Positions 7,681 through 15,050 of a DNA stretch of 35,892 bases are shown one piece after another. The DNA is taken from the NCBI GenBank assembly GCA_900320225.1, contig ONRL01000048.1, positions 1 through 35,892 of the forward strand, in the 5' to 3' direction. Made by a program: the position numbers and the translations under genes. The notes under the pieces are model-generated. The model was given only the letters and a program-made list of their open reading frames with translations. It was not told the DNA's origin and made no database searches. Position 1 is the first letter of the stretch; every line of letters starts with the position of its first letter. The stretch comes from an uncultured Lentisphaerota bacterium (lineage in GTDB: Bacteria > Verrucomicrobiota > Kiritimatiellia > RFP12 > UBA1067).

Positions 7681-8307
7681 CTACTGGTGGGGGCGGTAGA
7701 GGAGGAGGGGATGGCTGGTGCGGAGCGTGAAGGAGTCGGAGGTCGTGCGGTTGAGGGTGCCGCGCCAGAGCGGAGAGAGATCCACGCCGTCGAGGGGCCA
7801 GGCGAGCCCGCTTGAGGTGACGCGCGTGCCGGGAAGGGGAGCGAACACCGAGACGGCGTCGCCGGGACGGCAGGGGAAGTCCTGCTCGCCGCGCACGGCC
7901 GTGAACGTGCCGTCGTCGGTGAGGATCTTCGTCTCGGGGACCTCCTCGGTGAAGTCGATGAGATGGAAGATGTTGGCGAGCGCGTGGTCTTCGCGCCGGC
8001 CGGTCGTGCCGAGGAGGGTGATTGAGAGCGCGCCGTCGGGGCGGGGGAGTGAGATTACGAAGCGGAACGCCTTGCAGAGGTCGTTGGTGTCCTGTTCGGC
8101 GTCAAGGACGAAGCGCGCGCCGAGCGCGGCGCGGTCGGCGGGGGAAATCGAGTCGCCGTCGCCCACCACGTAGTCGGGTTCGCGGCCGAGGGCGCGGGCG
8201 GCGGCGAGCGCGCCGTCGCACGCGACGAGCGAGTCGGCTGCGGCGAGGACGTGGCGCGGCGCCGCGTGGCGCGGCGGGACGCCGTTGGCGAGGATCGCGA
8301 CGCGCAC
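7681..8307 (-). CDS. Thiamine pyrophosphokinase
   Basis: A 208-residue protein that would transfer pyrophosphate from ATP to thiamine to give thiamine diphosphate, in the cytoplasm. Family motifs are visible: LANG at the first strand, VACDGA, VVGDGDS, EQDTNDLCKA and LGTTGRREDHALAN, which carry the metal- and substrate-binding residues. GTG 8307 is used because it begins the family N-terminus, and GAGGTG lies just upstream overlapping the tadB stop. It follows the TadB-like gene after only two bases, so it appears to be the last gene of the Tad operon. That is an odd place for a vitamin cofactor enzyme and probably reflects operon capture. No thiamine riboswitch is seen nearby. Confidence 0.9.
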   Translation of the reverse strand: MRVAILANGVPPRHAAPRHVLAAADSLVACDGALAAARALGREPDYVVGDGDSISPADRAALGARFVLDAEQDTNDLCKAFRFVISLPRPDGALSITLLGTTGRREDHALANIFHLIDFTEEVPETKILTDDGTFTAVRGEQDFPCRPGDAVSVFAPLPGTRVTSSGLAWPLDGVDLSPLWRGTLNRTTSDSFTLRTSHPLLLYRPHQ

Positions 8308-8309
8308 CG

Positions 8310-9200
8310 CTACACCTCGATCCGGGTGATCTTGCGGATGATGAGCCAGCCCACGATGACGAGGCCGAGGGTGAGGCCGATGCAGCCCATGCCCATGAGG
8401 GAGAAGATGAACGGCTTCATCGTGGCCGGCTTCAGCACGGTCATGGCGAGGCCCAGGACGAGCGGCATGCAGGAGACGATGAGGCCCTGCATGCGTCCCT
8501 GCGCGGTGAGGGTGCGCACGCGGCGCTCGATGCGCATGCGGCCGCGGATCGTCTCGGAGATTTTCTCGAAGATGTCCGTGAGGTTGCCGCCCGTGCGGCG
8601 GGCGATGTCGATGGCCGTGCAGACGAGGGTGAGGTCCTCCGACCCCACGCGCGCGTCGAGCGAGGTGAGCGCCGCGTCGAACCCCATGCCCACGCGCAGC
8701 TGCTGGAGGAACACGGTGAATTCCTGCGCGATGGGCTTTTCGCCGGTCTCGACCACGCTCTCGAACGCCTGGTTGATCGAGAAGCCCGCGCGGAGGGCGT
8801 TTGACATCGTGCCGAGCGCGTCGACGAGCTGTTCGTTGAACTTCAGGCGGCGCCGCGCGCGCAGGAAGCGCACGTAGCGGCCGGGCAGGGTGAACACGAA
8901 CGCGCCGGCCGCGAGGCCCAGCACGACGCCCGTGATGGTGGAGATGGCGCTCGTGAAGCTGAAAAGCGGGATGAAGAAGAGGAAGAACGCGGCAAGCGCG
9001 GCGAGGCGGCCGAGGCGGGCGATCTTGGCCGGCGAGACGAACATGAACACGTCCTCGAACTGCCGCGACGTCTCCGCGCCCATCGTGCGGGCGTAGTTGT
9101 CCGTGCCCTCGGTGAGGGCCGCGACGAACATCCACGCGAACCCGGCGAAGGCGAGGGCGACGGCGGCCACCGTGGACCAGAACAGGGTCGTTCCGTTCAT
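8310..9200 (-). CDS. tadB: TadB-like inner-membrane platform protein of a Tad/type IVc pilus
   Basis: A 296-residue protein with an N-terminal membrane segment, two further helices around residues 75-125, a cytoplasmic GspF/T2SSF domain (about 150-260: LVDALGTMSNALRAGFSINQAFE, then LTLVCTAIDIARRTGGNL) and C-terminal helices. This is the TadB/TadC architecture. It would form the platform on which the CpaF ATPase acts to polymerise pilin. ATG 9200 overlaps the cpaF-like stop in an ATGA, so translation is coupled. Tad systems normally encode both TadB and TadC; only one such gene is present in this cluster. Assignment as TadB and not TadC rests on its position directly after the ATPase. Confidence 0.85.
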   Translation of the reverse strand: MNGTTLFWSTVAAVALAFAGFAWMFVAALTEGTDNYARTMGAETSRQFEDVFMFVSPAKIARLGRLAALAAFFLFFIPLFSFTSAISTITGVVLGLAAGAFVFTLPGRYVRFLRARRRLKFNEQLVDALGTMSNALRAGFSINQAFESVVETGEKPIAQEFTVFLQQLRVGMGFDAALTSLDARVGSEDLTLVCTAIDIARRTGGNLTDIFEKISETIRGRMRIERRVRTLTAQGRMQGLIVSCMPLVLGLAMTVLKPATMKPFIFSLMGMGCIGLTLGLVIVGWLIIRKITRIEV

Positions 9201-10942
9201 GCGCGCCCCGCGATTTCCAGATGGACCTCGCGGTCCGCGCTCGGGTCGAACATCGCGGGGTCGAGGCGGAGGCCGCGGCTCTTCAGGTGTTCGTAGAAGG
9301 TGGGCACGGCGCCGGTGGGGCGGAACGCGCCCGTCACGATGCCGCGTTCGTCCACGCCGGTCTGGCGGAACGCGAAGATGTCCTGCATCACCACGTTCTG
9401 CCCCTCGAGGCCGGTGACCTCGGAGATGGCCACCACCTTGCGGCTGCCGTCGGAGAGGCGCGACTCGTGGATGATGACGTCCACGGCGCTCGCTATCTGC
9501 TCGCGGATCGCGCGGGAGGGCAGCTCCATGCCGCTCATCAGCACCATCGTCTCGAGGCGCGAGATCACGTCGCGCGGCGAGTTGGCGTGCACGGTCGTGA
9601 GCGAGCCGTCGTGGCCGGTGTTCATCGCCTGGAGCATGTCGAGCGCCTCGCCGCCGCGGCATTCGCCCACGATGATGCGGTCGGGGCGCATGCGCAGGCA
9701 GTTCTTCACGAGGTCGCGGATGGTCACCGCGCCGCGTCCCTCGATGTTGGGCGGACGCGCCTCGAGGCGCACGACGTGCGGCTGCATGAGGCGGAGTTCG
9801 GCGGCGTCCTCCACGGTCACGATGCGCTCGTCGTGGGGGATGAAGCCGGAGAGCAGGTTGAGGAGGGTGGTCTTGCCCGAGCCGGTGCCGCCGGCCACGA
9901 TGATGTTCTTGCGCATGATCACGCACGCCTTCATGAACTCGGCGGCGTTGCGCGTCCACGTGCCGAAGCGAATGAAGTCCTCCACGGTGAGCGTCTTCTT
10001 CGCGAACTTGCGGATGGTCACGGTGGGCCCTGTGAGGGAGAGCGGCGGGATGATCGCGTTCACGCGGCTGCCGTCGGCGAGGCGCGCGTCCACGTAGGGC
10101 TGCGACTCGTCGATGCGGCGGCCGATGGGCGAGACGATGCGCTCGATGATGGCCATCACGCTCGCGTCGTCGAGGAACTGGAGGTCGGTGAGCTGGAGCT
10201 TGCCGCCGCGCTCCACGTAGACGCGCTGCGGGCCGTTCACCATGATCTCGGTCACGCTGTCGTCGGCGAGCAGCTCCTCCAGCGGGCCGAGCCTCAGGGC
10301 CTCGTTGAACACCTCGCGCTCGAGGCGCGCGGCGTCGATGCCCTGCGGCAGTTTCCCGGCCGTGCGCACCTGCTCCACGATCTCGTGGATCTTCTCGGTG
10401 GCCTGGCGCTCGAGCCCGGCGCGGTCCACGCCCGCCACGGTGAGCCGCTTGAGGTCGAGGCGCGCGATGAGCTCGCGCTGGATCTGCTCCTTCACCTGCC
10501 GGCGGATGCCGGCCATGGGATCGGGGGGCGGAGGGGCGGGGGGTGGCTCGTCGGCCGCGCGGGAGCGCGGCCCTCCCGCGTCAGGCTCTTCGGCCGCGCG
10601 GGAGCGCGGCTCTCCCGCGGGGGGAGTCGCCGTCTCGGCGGCTTCCTCGGCGGGGCTGACGCGCATCATGTTGCTGCCGATCTGGACGATGGCGTCGGGC
10701 GGCAGGTCCACGTGCCCGTCGATGGGGTTGCCGTTCACGTACGTGCCGTTCGCGCTGTGGAGGTCCTCCAGCCGGGCCACGTGTCCGTGCAGCACGAGGA
10801 GGGCATGGCGGTCCGAGACGTCGGGATCGGGCAGCCGCAGGGCGCAGGCTTCGCCGCGTCCGATGAGGTAGTTGCCGTCGTCGAGGCTGTAGCGCTTGGC
10901 CGTTTCCTCGTTGGGCCTGATGAGGTCGAGCGTAAAGGCCAT
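9197..10942 (-). CDS. cpaF: FHA domain fused to CpaF/TadA secretion ATPase
   Basis: A 581-residue fusion. Residues 1-95 are a forkhead-associated domain with Gly28-Arg29, Ser43, Arg45-His46, Asn65-Gly66-Thr67 and Asn70-Gly71, the phosphothreonine-binding set. Residues about 95-145 are a Pro/Ala/Arg-rich linker encoded partly by two palindromic repeats. From about 150 to 500 follows a PilT/CpaF-type ATPase: DDSVTEIMVNGP, Walker A GGTGSGKTT (about 350-358), RPDRIIVGECRGGEA as Walker B, and TVHANSP. It would power Tad pilus assembly at the inner membrane; the FHA domain suggests control by Thr phosphorylation. GGAGGTC precedes ATG 10942, one base after the cpaB stop. All ATPase motifs look intact. 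Confidence 0.93.
   Translation of the reverse strand: MAFTLDLIRPNEETAKRYSLDDGNYLIGRGEACALRLPDPDVSDRHALLVLHGHVARLEDLHSANGTYVNGNPIDGHVDLPPDAIVQIGSNMMRVSPAEEAAETATPPAGEPRSRAAEEPDAGGPRSRAADEPPPAPPPPDPMAGIRRQVKEQIQRELIARLDLKRLTVAGVDRAGLERQATEKIHEIVEQVRTAGKLPQGIDAARLEREVFNEALRLGPLEELLADDSVTEIMVNGPQRVYVERGGKLQLTDLQFLDDASVMAIIERIVSPIGRRIDESQPYVDARLADGSRVNAIIPPLSLTGPTVTIRKFAKKTLTVEDFIRFGTWTRNAAEFMKACVIMRKNIIVAGGTGSGKTTLLNLLSGFIPHDERIVTVEDAAELRLMQPHVVRLEARPPNIEGRGAVTIRDLVKNCLRMRPDRIIVGECRGGEALDMLQAMNTGHDGSLTTVHANSPRDVISRLETMVLMSGMELPSRAIREQIASAVDVIIHESRLSDGSRKVVAISEVTGLEGQNVVMQDIFAFRQTGVDERGIVTGAFRPTGAVPTFYEHLKSRGLRLDPAMFDPSADREVHLEIAGRA
10551..10619. repeat. Two near-identical 30-base palindromic repeats inside the FHA-CpaF linker
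   Basis: Copies at 10551-10580 and 10590-10619 differ at one base. Each contains 8-base inverted arms CGCGGGAG and CTCCCGCG around a 7-base centre. In protein they encode two copies of the PRSRAA motif. The copies are in frame and in the unstructured linker between FHA and ATPase domains. Confidence 0.85.
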
Positions 10943-10943
10943 T

Positions 10944-11768
10944 TCAGCGACCTCCGTTCAGTTCGCCCTGGCGTTTCTGGTTGAGGGACTCGATTTCCCC
11001 GCGGATCTTCTCGAAGTCGACCTGCGGCAGTTCCTTTTCGTAGTAGGTGTCGTTTCGGTTGCGCAGGGCGAGGGAGATGCGGCCCTTGATCTGCTCGGCG
11101 AACACGAGCATCTCCGCCTCGCGGGGCGTGACCTCGAGCGTGACCATCGAGTAGGATCCTGCGCCGAACGCGTCGCTGCGCGCGATGGAGGACTTCGCCG
11201 TCTCCTTGCCCGTGGCGAGCACGAGCACGTTCTGGAGGATCGTGCAGGTGACGATCTCCTGGATCATCGTGCGGCCGTCCGCCGCGAGCTTCGGGAAGGA
11301 GAAGCTCGCGATCACGTCCACGTGGTCGTTCGGCCTCACCATGCCGCTCACGGCGGCGGCGCCCGCGCAGTTGACGGAGACGGCGCGCATCTTCTTGCGG
11401 ATGTCCGCCGCGAGGCCGCCGCCGATCGGGTTGCCGCCCTCGATGTCCGCCCAGAAGAGAAGCTCGCCTTCCTTGTGTCCGTTGAGGACCTTGCGGCCGA
11501 TGACCTCGATGACGTGTTCCTCCGTGAGGGCCTGCCCGCGCAGGCCGCTCGCGGGCACCGTCTTGAGCCCGAGGTCGGACTTCGCGAGAATCGTGCCGCT
11601 CGGCACCTCGCGCGCGAAGCACAGGACCTCGATCGTCTGGTGCTTTTTCAGGAAGGCGGACTTGAGCTGCTGGATCTCGGCGTCCTTCGACGCGAGGTAG
11701 GTGCGCGTGAGCACGGCGGCGAGAAGGCCGACGGCGATGGAGACGACGAGAACGATTTTCTGTTTCAT
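10944..11768 (-). CDS. cpaB: CpaB/RcpC family Tad pilus assembly protein
   Basis: A 274-residue protein with an N-terminal membrane anchor (about residues 5-22), then a SAF domain (about 45-110: AREVPSGTILAKSDLGLKTV, followed by VIGRKVLNGHKEGELLF), then the RcpC domain with MRAVSVNCAGAAAVSGMVRPNDHVDVIASF, the hallmark of CpaB. It sits in the periplasm, where the family helps connect the Tad platform to the outer-membrane secretin. GAGGA precedes ATG 11768. It lies one base ahead of the FHA-CpaF gene. A secretin (RcpA/CpaC) gene normally next to cpaB is not in this window. Confidence 0.9.
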   Translation of the reverse strand: MKQKIVLVVSIAVGLLAAVLTRTYLASKDAEIQQLKSAFLKKHQTIEVLCFAREVPSGTILAKSDLGLKTVPASGLRGQALTEEHVIEVIGRKVLNGHKEGELLFWADIEGGNPIGGGLAADIRKKMRAVSVNCAGAAAVSGMVRPNDHVDVIASFSFPKLAADGRTMIQEIVTCTILQNVLVLATGKETAKSSIARSDAFGAGSYSMVTLEVTPREAEMLVFAEQIKGRISLALRNRNDTYYEKELPQVDFEKIRGEIESLNQKRQGELNGGR

Positions 11769-11778
11769 GGGGTCCTCA

Positions 11779-11791
11779 TTTTATCATAAAA
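11779..11791. promoter_or_regulatory. AT-rich palindrome upstream of cpaB
   Basis: TTTTAT-C-ATAAAA is a perfect palindrome in an otherwise very GC-rich cluster. It overlaps the end of the preceding gene and lies just upstream of the cpaB ribosome-binding site. It could be an internal -10 region or an operator; no matching -35 is obvious. Confidence 0.3.
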
Positions 11792-12131
11792 CTCCGTGGC
11801 GGAGAAGTTCGGTGACGGTTGTGCCGCCGGGAAGGTCCTCGGCGAGGATCGCCGCGAGGTCGTGTCCGCGCAGCAGGAGCTTGAAGGTGGGCGTGCAGAC
11901 GGGCGCGGGCGTCCAGCCCTCCGCGACGTAGGCGGCCTCGCGCGCGGCGGCGGCGGACGCCGCGGTGCCGGGCGTCTGCCACACGTTCACGACGGTGCGC
12001 TCGCCGGCGAGTTCGATCCGCCCGCCGCCGGCCGGCAGGGCCGGCGCGCCGGTGCGCTGGAAGAACCAGCCGGACGAAACTGCGAGGGCGCACGCGAGAA
12101 GGGCGGCTGCAAGGCGGCGGCGGGTTTTCAC
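11784..12131 (-). CDS. Small secreted or anchored protein of the Tad cluster, unknown function
   Basis: A 115-residue protein starting at GTG 12131, which overlaps the previous stop codon as GTGA, so it is translationally coupled. It begins KTRRR followed by a hydrophobic segment (about residues 7-20), consistent with export or an N-terminal anchor. The remainder has strand-like segments (RIELAGERTVVNVWQTPG) and a C-terminal part reading FKLLLRGHDLAAILAEDLPGG. I recognise no family. Its place between TadE-like and CpaB genes suggests an accessory of the Tad machine. A longer upstream open frame overlaps the previous gene and is disfavoured. Confidence 0.6.
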   Translation of the reverse strand: MKTRRRLAAALLACALAVSSGWFFQRTGAPALPAGGGRIELAGERTVVNVWQTPGTAASAAAAREAAYVAEGWTPAPVCTPTFKLLLRGHDLAAILAEDLPGGTTVTELLRHGVL

Positions 12132-12571
12132 GGCACCACCCCCTTGGCCGCGAATTCGGGAATCTTCATGATGGGCATGTGGCATTCCTCCACCCCCCGG
12201 AACGTCGTCTCGCCGCCCCAGATCCACTCGGCCGTGCCGGGTTCGAGGTCGACGGAGAAGTTGAGGGACTGCGTGCGGAACTCGAGGGGGCGCGCCGAGG
12301 CGTCGGTGAAGAACCCCGTCGTGGTGACGGGCTGGATCTCGGGTTCGGTCAGCACGTGCCGCAGGGTGGGCAGCGGCGAACCGTCGACGCTGCCGGACGC
12401 GTTGCCCTGCGCCTCGTAGCCGGCCATGCGGCGCACCATCGTCTGAAGGCGCATCGACTCGGGGATGATCGCGCCGAACGCCAGCAGTCCGCCCAGGATC
12501 AGCGCGAACACGAGCATGCCGATCGCCATCTCGATCATGGCCTGGCCGCGTCTGGACGCCTCAGTGCGCAT
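12128..12571 (-). CDS. TadE/TadG-like pseudopilin
   Basis: A 147-residue protein with the short basic N-terminus, RRGQAMIEMAIGML motif and following hydrophobic helix (about residues 14-33) of TadE-type pseudopilins. The Gly-Gln step followed by a Glu is the probable prepilin peptidase site. The globular remainder is strand-rich. It is a candidate minor pseudopilin of the Tad pilus. ATG 12571 overlaps the end of the TadG-like gene by 11 bases, with GGAGGAGG upstream. Only one residue pattern supports the family, so the call is class-level. Confidence 0.75.
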   Translation of the reverse strand: MRTEASRRGQAMIEMAIGMLVFALILGGLLAFGAIIPESMRLQTMVRRMAGYEAQGNASGSVDGSPLPTLRHVLTEPEIQPVTTTGFFTDASARPLEFRTQSLNFSVDLEPGTAEWIWGGETTFRGVEECHMPIMKIPEFAAKGVVP

Positions 12572-13994
12572 GGCGCGTGCCTCCTCCCGGCGCGCCGCCG
12601 CCGGTCGGGCGGCGGCACTGGTCCTCCCCGTTTTCCGCGAGCCATTTGACGCCCGCCGCGCGGAAGGCGGGATCCTCCCATTTCCGCAGGACGTTGCAGT
12701 AGGTGCAGCCCTTCGCGTGGGCGACCGAACTGGGCGGCTGGACGTGGTCGCGCGTGTGCGTCACCCACGCGCGGTCCGCCATGTTCAGACTCCCCTCGTC
12801 GAACGCGCCGAGCATTACGAGGCGCACGTCCGTGAACGCGGGCGTCACGAGGGGGAACTCGCCGTTCCACGTGACGGTGCGGTCGTCGATCGAGCCGAAG
12901 GGCTTCGCCGCGGCCGTCCACACGTTGGAGCGGCCGGACACGCCGGGCGTGAAGGGTTCGAGGAACTGGAGGACGCGCGTGGCGGCGAACGCGCCCTGCA
13001 CGTCGTACTTCTCCTTCACGTCGGAGATCAGCGGCAGGCGCGCCGCGTCGGCGCGGTGCATGCGTTTCCAGGCATGCCAGCCGGCGCCGTAGGCGACCCA
13101 GGCGAGGTGGCGGTTCGTGATCACGCCGCACTGCTGGAGGGTGAAGTCGTTCACGTTCGGGCAGTCGTTGCGGTCGGCGAGCTCGAGCACGGCGGCCCGC
13201 GTCTGCTGCTCGGTCCAGTCGCGGTTGAAGTCCGCGAGGGCCCCGCGCACGGTGCGGACGTCCGTGCCGAAGAACTCGGGGTTCTCCGGGGAGTTGGCTC
13301 CGGAGAAGGGGATCTCGCTCCAGCCGGCGAAACTCGCGAGCAGGTCGTTCATCCCGTCGCGCAGGTAGAACCAGCACCAGTCCTCCCCGGCCACGGCCTC
13401 GTAGAAGGCCTTGGAGTAGAGCGGGTGGGACGACCGGATGGCGAAGTTGAAGAACTGCGCGTTGTCCACGCCCGCGCAGACGCCGTCGCGCGCCGCGCCG
13501 CGCAGCATGTCGGCGTAGTCCTCCGCCTTCTCCGGCCAGAGGTCGGTGCCGGACAGCATCGGCGCGCGGGACGCCGCCTCGGCGACGAGCGCGGCCATGT
13601 CGGCGTCCGGCTTGTCCACGCCGTTCTTCAGCGCGGCGCGCTGGGCGGCGTAGAACCCCATGAGCGGGCCGGCGAACGCGATGCGCTCCTGAAGGGCGGT
13701 GACGCGTTCGCAGATGTTCGTGGCGGCGTCCCACGCCGCCGGGTTCAGCGAGGGATCGCCGATCTTGCAGAGCACGTCGATCTTGGCGAGGTTGAGCGCG
13801 CCGAGGGCGTTGAGCGTGATGCCCTGCCAGCGGGCGGCCGCGAGCGCGGCCGCGTCGCCGGCGTTCTGGAGACGGTTCTTGCGGTGCGAGGCGAGGAAGG
13901 CGTCCACGCCCACGAGCGCGAGGAGCAGGAGCCCCAGCAGCATGAACGCCAGCACGAGCACGACCTGCCCGCTCTTTCGCGCGCGGTCCTTCAT
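12561..13994 (-). CDS. TadG-like pilus assembly protein
   Basis: A 477-residue protein starting at ATG 13994 in an ATGA overlap with the upstream TadE-like gene. The N-terminus KDRARKSGQVVLVLAFML, then a hydrophobic helix, then RLQNAGDAAALAAA is the signature of TadG/Flp-associated proteins, where the helix precedes an Asp-Ala-Ala-Ala-Leu-Ala-Ala segment. The long remainder is extracytoplasmic, Trp- and Asn-rich, and includes a C-terminal CTYCN pair of cysteines. No von Willebrand A MIDAS motif is evident, unlike many TadG proteins. It probably acts as a large minor pseudopilin or tip component. Confidence 0.72.
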   Translation of the reverse strand: MKDRARKSGQVVLVLAFMLLGLLLLALVGVDAFLASHRKNRLQNAGDAAALAAARWQGITLNALGALNLAKIDVLCKIGDPSLNPAAWDAATNICERVTALQERIAFAGPLMGFYAAQRAALKNGVDKPDADMAALVAEAASRAPMLSGTDLWPEKAEDYADMLRGAARDGVCAGVDNAQFFNFAIRSSHPLYSKAFYEAVAGEDWCWFYLRDGMNDLLASFAGWSEIPFSGANSPENPEFFGTDVRTVRGALADFNRDWTEQQTRAAVLELADRNDCPNVNDFTLQQCGVITNRHLAWVAYGAGWHAWKRMHRADAARLPLISDVKEKYDVQGAFAATRVLQFLEPFTPGVSGRSNVWTAAAKPFGSIDDRTVTWNGEFPLVTPAFTDVRLVMLGAFDEGSLNMADRAWVTHTRDHVQPPSSVAHAKGCTYCNVLRKWEDPAFRAAGVKWLAENGEDQCRRPTGGGAPGGGTRHAH

Positions 13995-14545
13995 TGCAGG
14001 TAGAGAGGATAGTGGCTTTCGATGCCGGCTTCGCCGCGGACTTCGTGGAGGTCCGTGTCGTCCGAGTCGTAGAGGGGGCGCCGTTGCCACACGCGGACGG
14101 TCAGTTCGGCGTTTTCGCCGCCGGGCTCGTCGGCGGACCAGCCCAGCTTGTCGGACTCCCACAGCTCGAAGTCGAGGATGCCCTTGGTGTCGCCCTCGTT
14201 CTCGGCCTCCAGGTAGCTGCCCATGCGGCTCACGAGCGTGCCGGTGGCGAGGTCGTCGCCCTTGTCGTCGTGCGACAGGCACTTCCCGGCCATGCTCGCG
14301 GTCGCCACGCGCACGGTCTTCGTGACCATGAAGTCGTTGAACCCCACGGTGCGGGCGCGCGCGGCGCGGGCGGCGGCGTAGTTCACCACCGTGTGCGCGG
14401 TGAGCAGGTTCGCGTATTCGTAGACCAGGAAGAAGACGAGGCAAAGAAAGAACATGACGACGACCGTCTCGACCATCGCCTGTCCTTTCCGCCTGCCGGA
14501 CCGCGTGCGGGCGTCGGCGCGGAAGCGCGCCGGCCATGCGGTCAT
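13991..14545 (-). CDS. TadE-like pseudopilin
   Basis: A 184-residue protein. A long basic N-terminus (about residues 1-21) leads to KGQAMVETVVVMFFL and a hydrophobic helix up to about residue 45, followed by NYAAARAARARTVG, typical of TadE proteins. The remainder is a short globular periplasmic domain. TadE is a pseudopilin processed by the TadV prepilin peptidase, not seen here. ATG 14545 overlaps the Flp stop as ATGA. The gene lies in a chain of overlapping Tad genes, so expression is probably coupled to pilin. Confidence 0.82.
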   Translation of the reverse strand: MTAWPARFRADARTRSGRRKGQAMVETVVVMFFLCLVFFLVYEYANLLTAHTVVNYAAARAARARTVGFNDFMVTKTVRVATASMAGKCLSHDDKGDDLATGTLVSRMGSYLEAENEGDTKGILDFELWESDKLGWSADEPGGENAELTVRVWQRRPLYDSDDTDLHEVRGEAGIESHYPLYLQ

Positions 14546-14763
14546 TCGCCGAGTCTCTTGATCGTGTTCTCGTCGATCGACTCGACGGCGTCCTTCGCCT
14601 TGTTGCCCTCCTCGTCGGAGATGGCCGCCGCGGCGCCCGCCACCTTCTTGCCGGTCGCGCGGCCGAAGTACGTGAACACCGCGATCAGCGAAATCGCGAC
14701 CAACGCCACGATGATGATGTACTCCACCATCGTCTGGCCCTTTTTGCTCTTGCGTGCCTTCAT
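14542..14763 (-). CDS. Flp-type pilin
   Basis: A 73-residue pilin: short basic leader KARKSKKG, Gln-Thr-Met-Val-Glu-Tyr at the cleavage region, a hydrophobic helix (about residues 14-32) and a charged C-terminus. The Glu-Tyr pair after the processing site is diagnostic of Flp pilins. It is preceded by AGGAGG at good spacing. Flp would be the main structural subunit of the Tad fimbria. A longer in-frame open region upstream belongs to the neighbouring small pilin-like gene in another frame. Confidence 0.88.
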   Translation of the reverse strand: MKARKSKKGQTMVEYIIIVALVAISLIAVFTYFGRATGKKVAGAAAAISDEEGNKAKDAVESIDENTIKRLGE

Positions 14764-14777
14764 TTTTCTGCCTCCTA

Positions 14778-14936
14778 TTAGGGATATTCGCATGTCACCA
14801 GCGTCGTCGTGCGCGCGGCGGACGATTTCGCCGCCTTGACGAACCACGTCAGGGCGAGAACGACACCCAGCAGAAAGGCGAACACGATGACGTATTCGAC
14901 CGCCGTCTGCCCGGTTTTGTATGCGCGTGTGGCCAT
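14778..14936 (-). CDS. Second small Flp/TadE-like pilin, 52 aa
   Basis: A 52-residue protein read from ATG 14936 to TAA at 14780-14778. It starts ATRAYKTGQTAVEYVIVF and continues as a hydrophobic helix to about residue 31, then a short tail with one Cys. The Gly-Gln-Thr-Ala-Val-Glu-Tyr motif is nearly the same as in the Flp gene 14 bases downstream. The gene is short enough to be missed by length-filtered gene calling. It is the first gene of the Tad operon and has no Shine-Dalgarno, consistent with a very short leader. It may be a second major or minor pilin. Confidence 0.8.
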   Translation of the reverse strand: MATRAYKTGQTAVEYVIVFAFLLGVVLALTWFVKAAKSSAARTTTLVTCEYP

Positions 14937-14947
14937 GTGCGGAACGT

Positions 14948-14956
14948 AGTATAGCA
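14948..14956 (-). promoter_or_regulatory. Extended -10 promoter of the Tad operon
   Basis: Minus strand TGC-TATACT, an extended -10 (TATACT at 14948-14953), with no good -35. Predicted start near 14941 leaves a leader of about five bases before ATG 14936. It is divergent from the promoter at 15016-15044. Confidence 0.5.
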
Positions 14957-15015
14957 AAAATCATCCTTCACGAACATGCCCGACGCGTTTTTTTAGGCGG
15001 ATTTTCGCGGGGGGC

Positions 15016-15044
15016 TTCACCTCTGCGCGCCGTTATGGTATAAT
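15016..15044 (+). promoter_or_regulatory. Promoter of the GRP permease-sialidase operon, probable leaderless start
   Basis: -35 TTCACC (15016-15021, four of six), 17-base spacer, perfect -10 TATAAT (15039-15044), then exactly six bases to ATG 15051. The predicted start is at or next to the A of ATG. No Shine-Dalgarno is possible. Confidence 0.65.
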
Positions 15045-15050
15045 TCGCGC

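Noticed and set aside
8022-8804. Plus-strand frame over the TPK and TadB genes
   Set aside because: Extremely Arg-rich shadow of GC-rich coding sequence.
14764-14964. N-terminal extension of the Flp pilin to 140 aa
   Set aside because: The extension is in the wrong frame relative to the 52-aa pilin-like gene, and AGGAGG points to ATG 14763.
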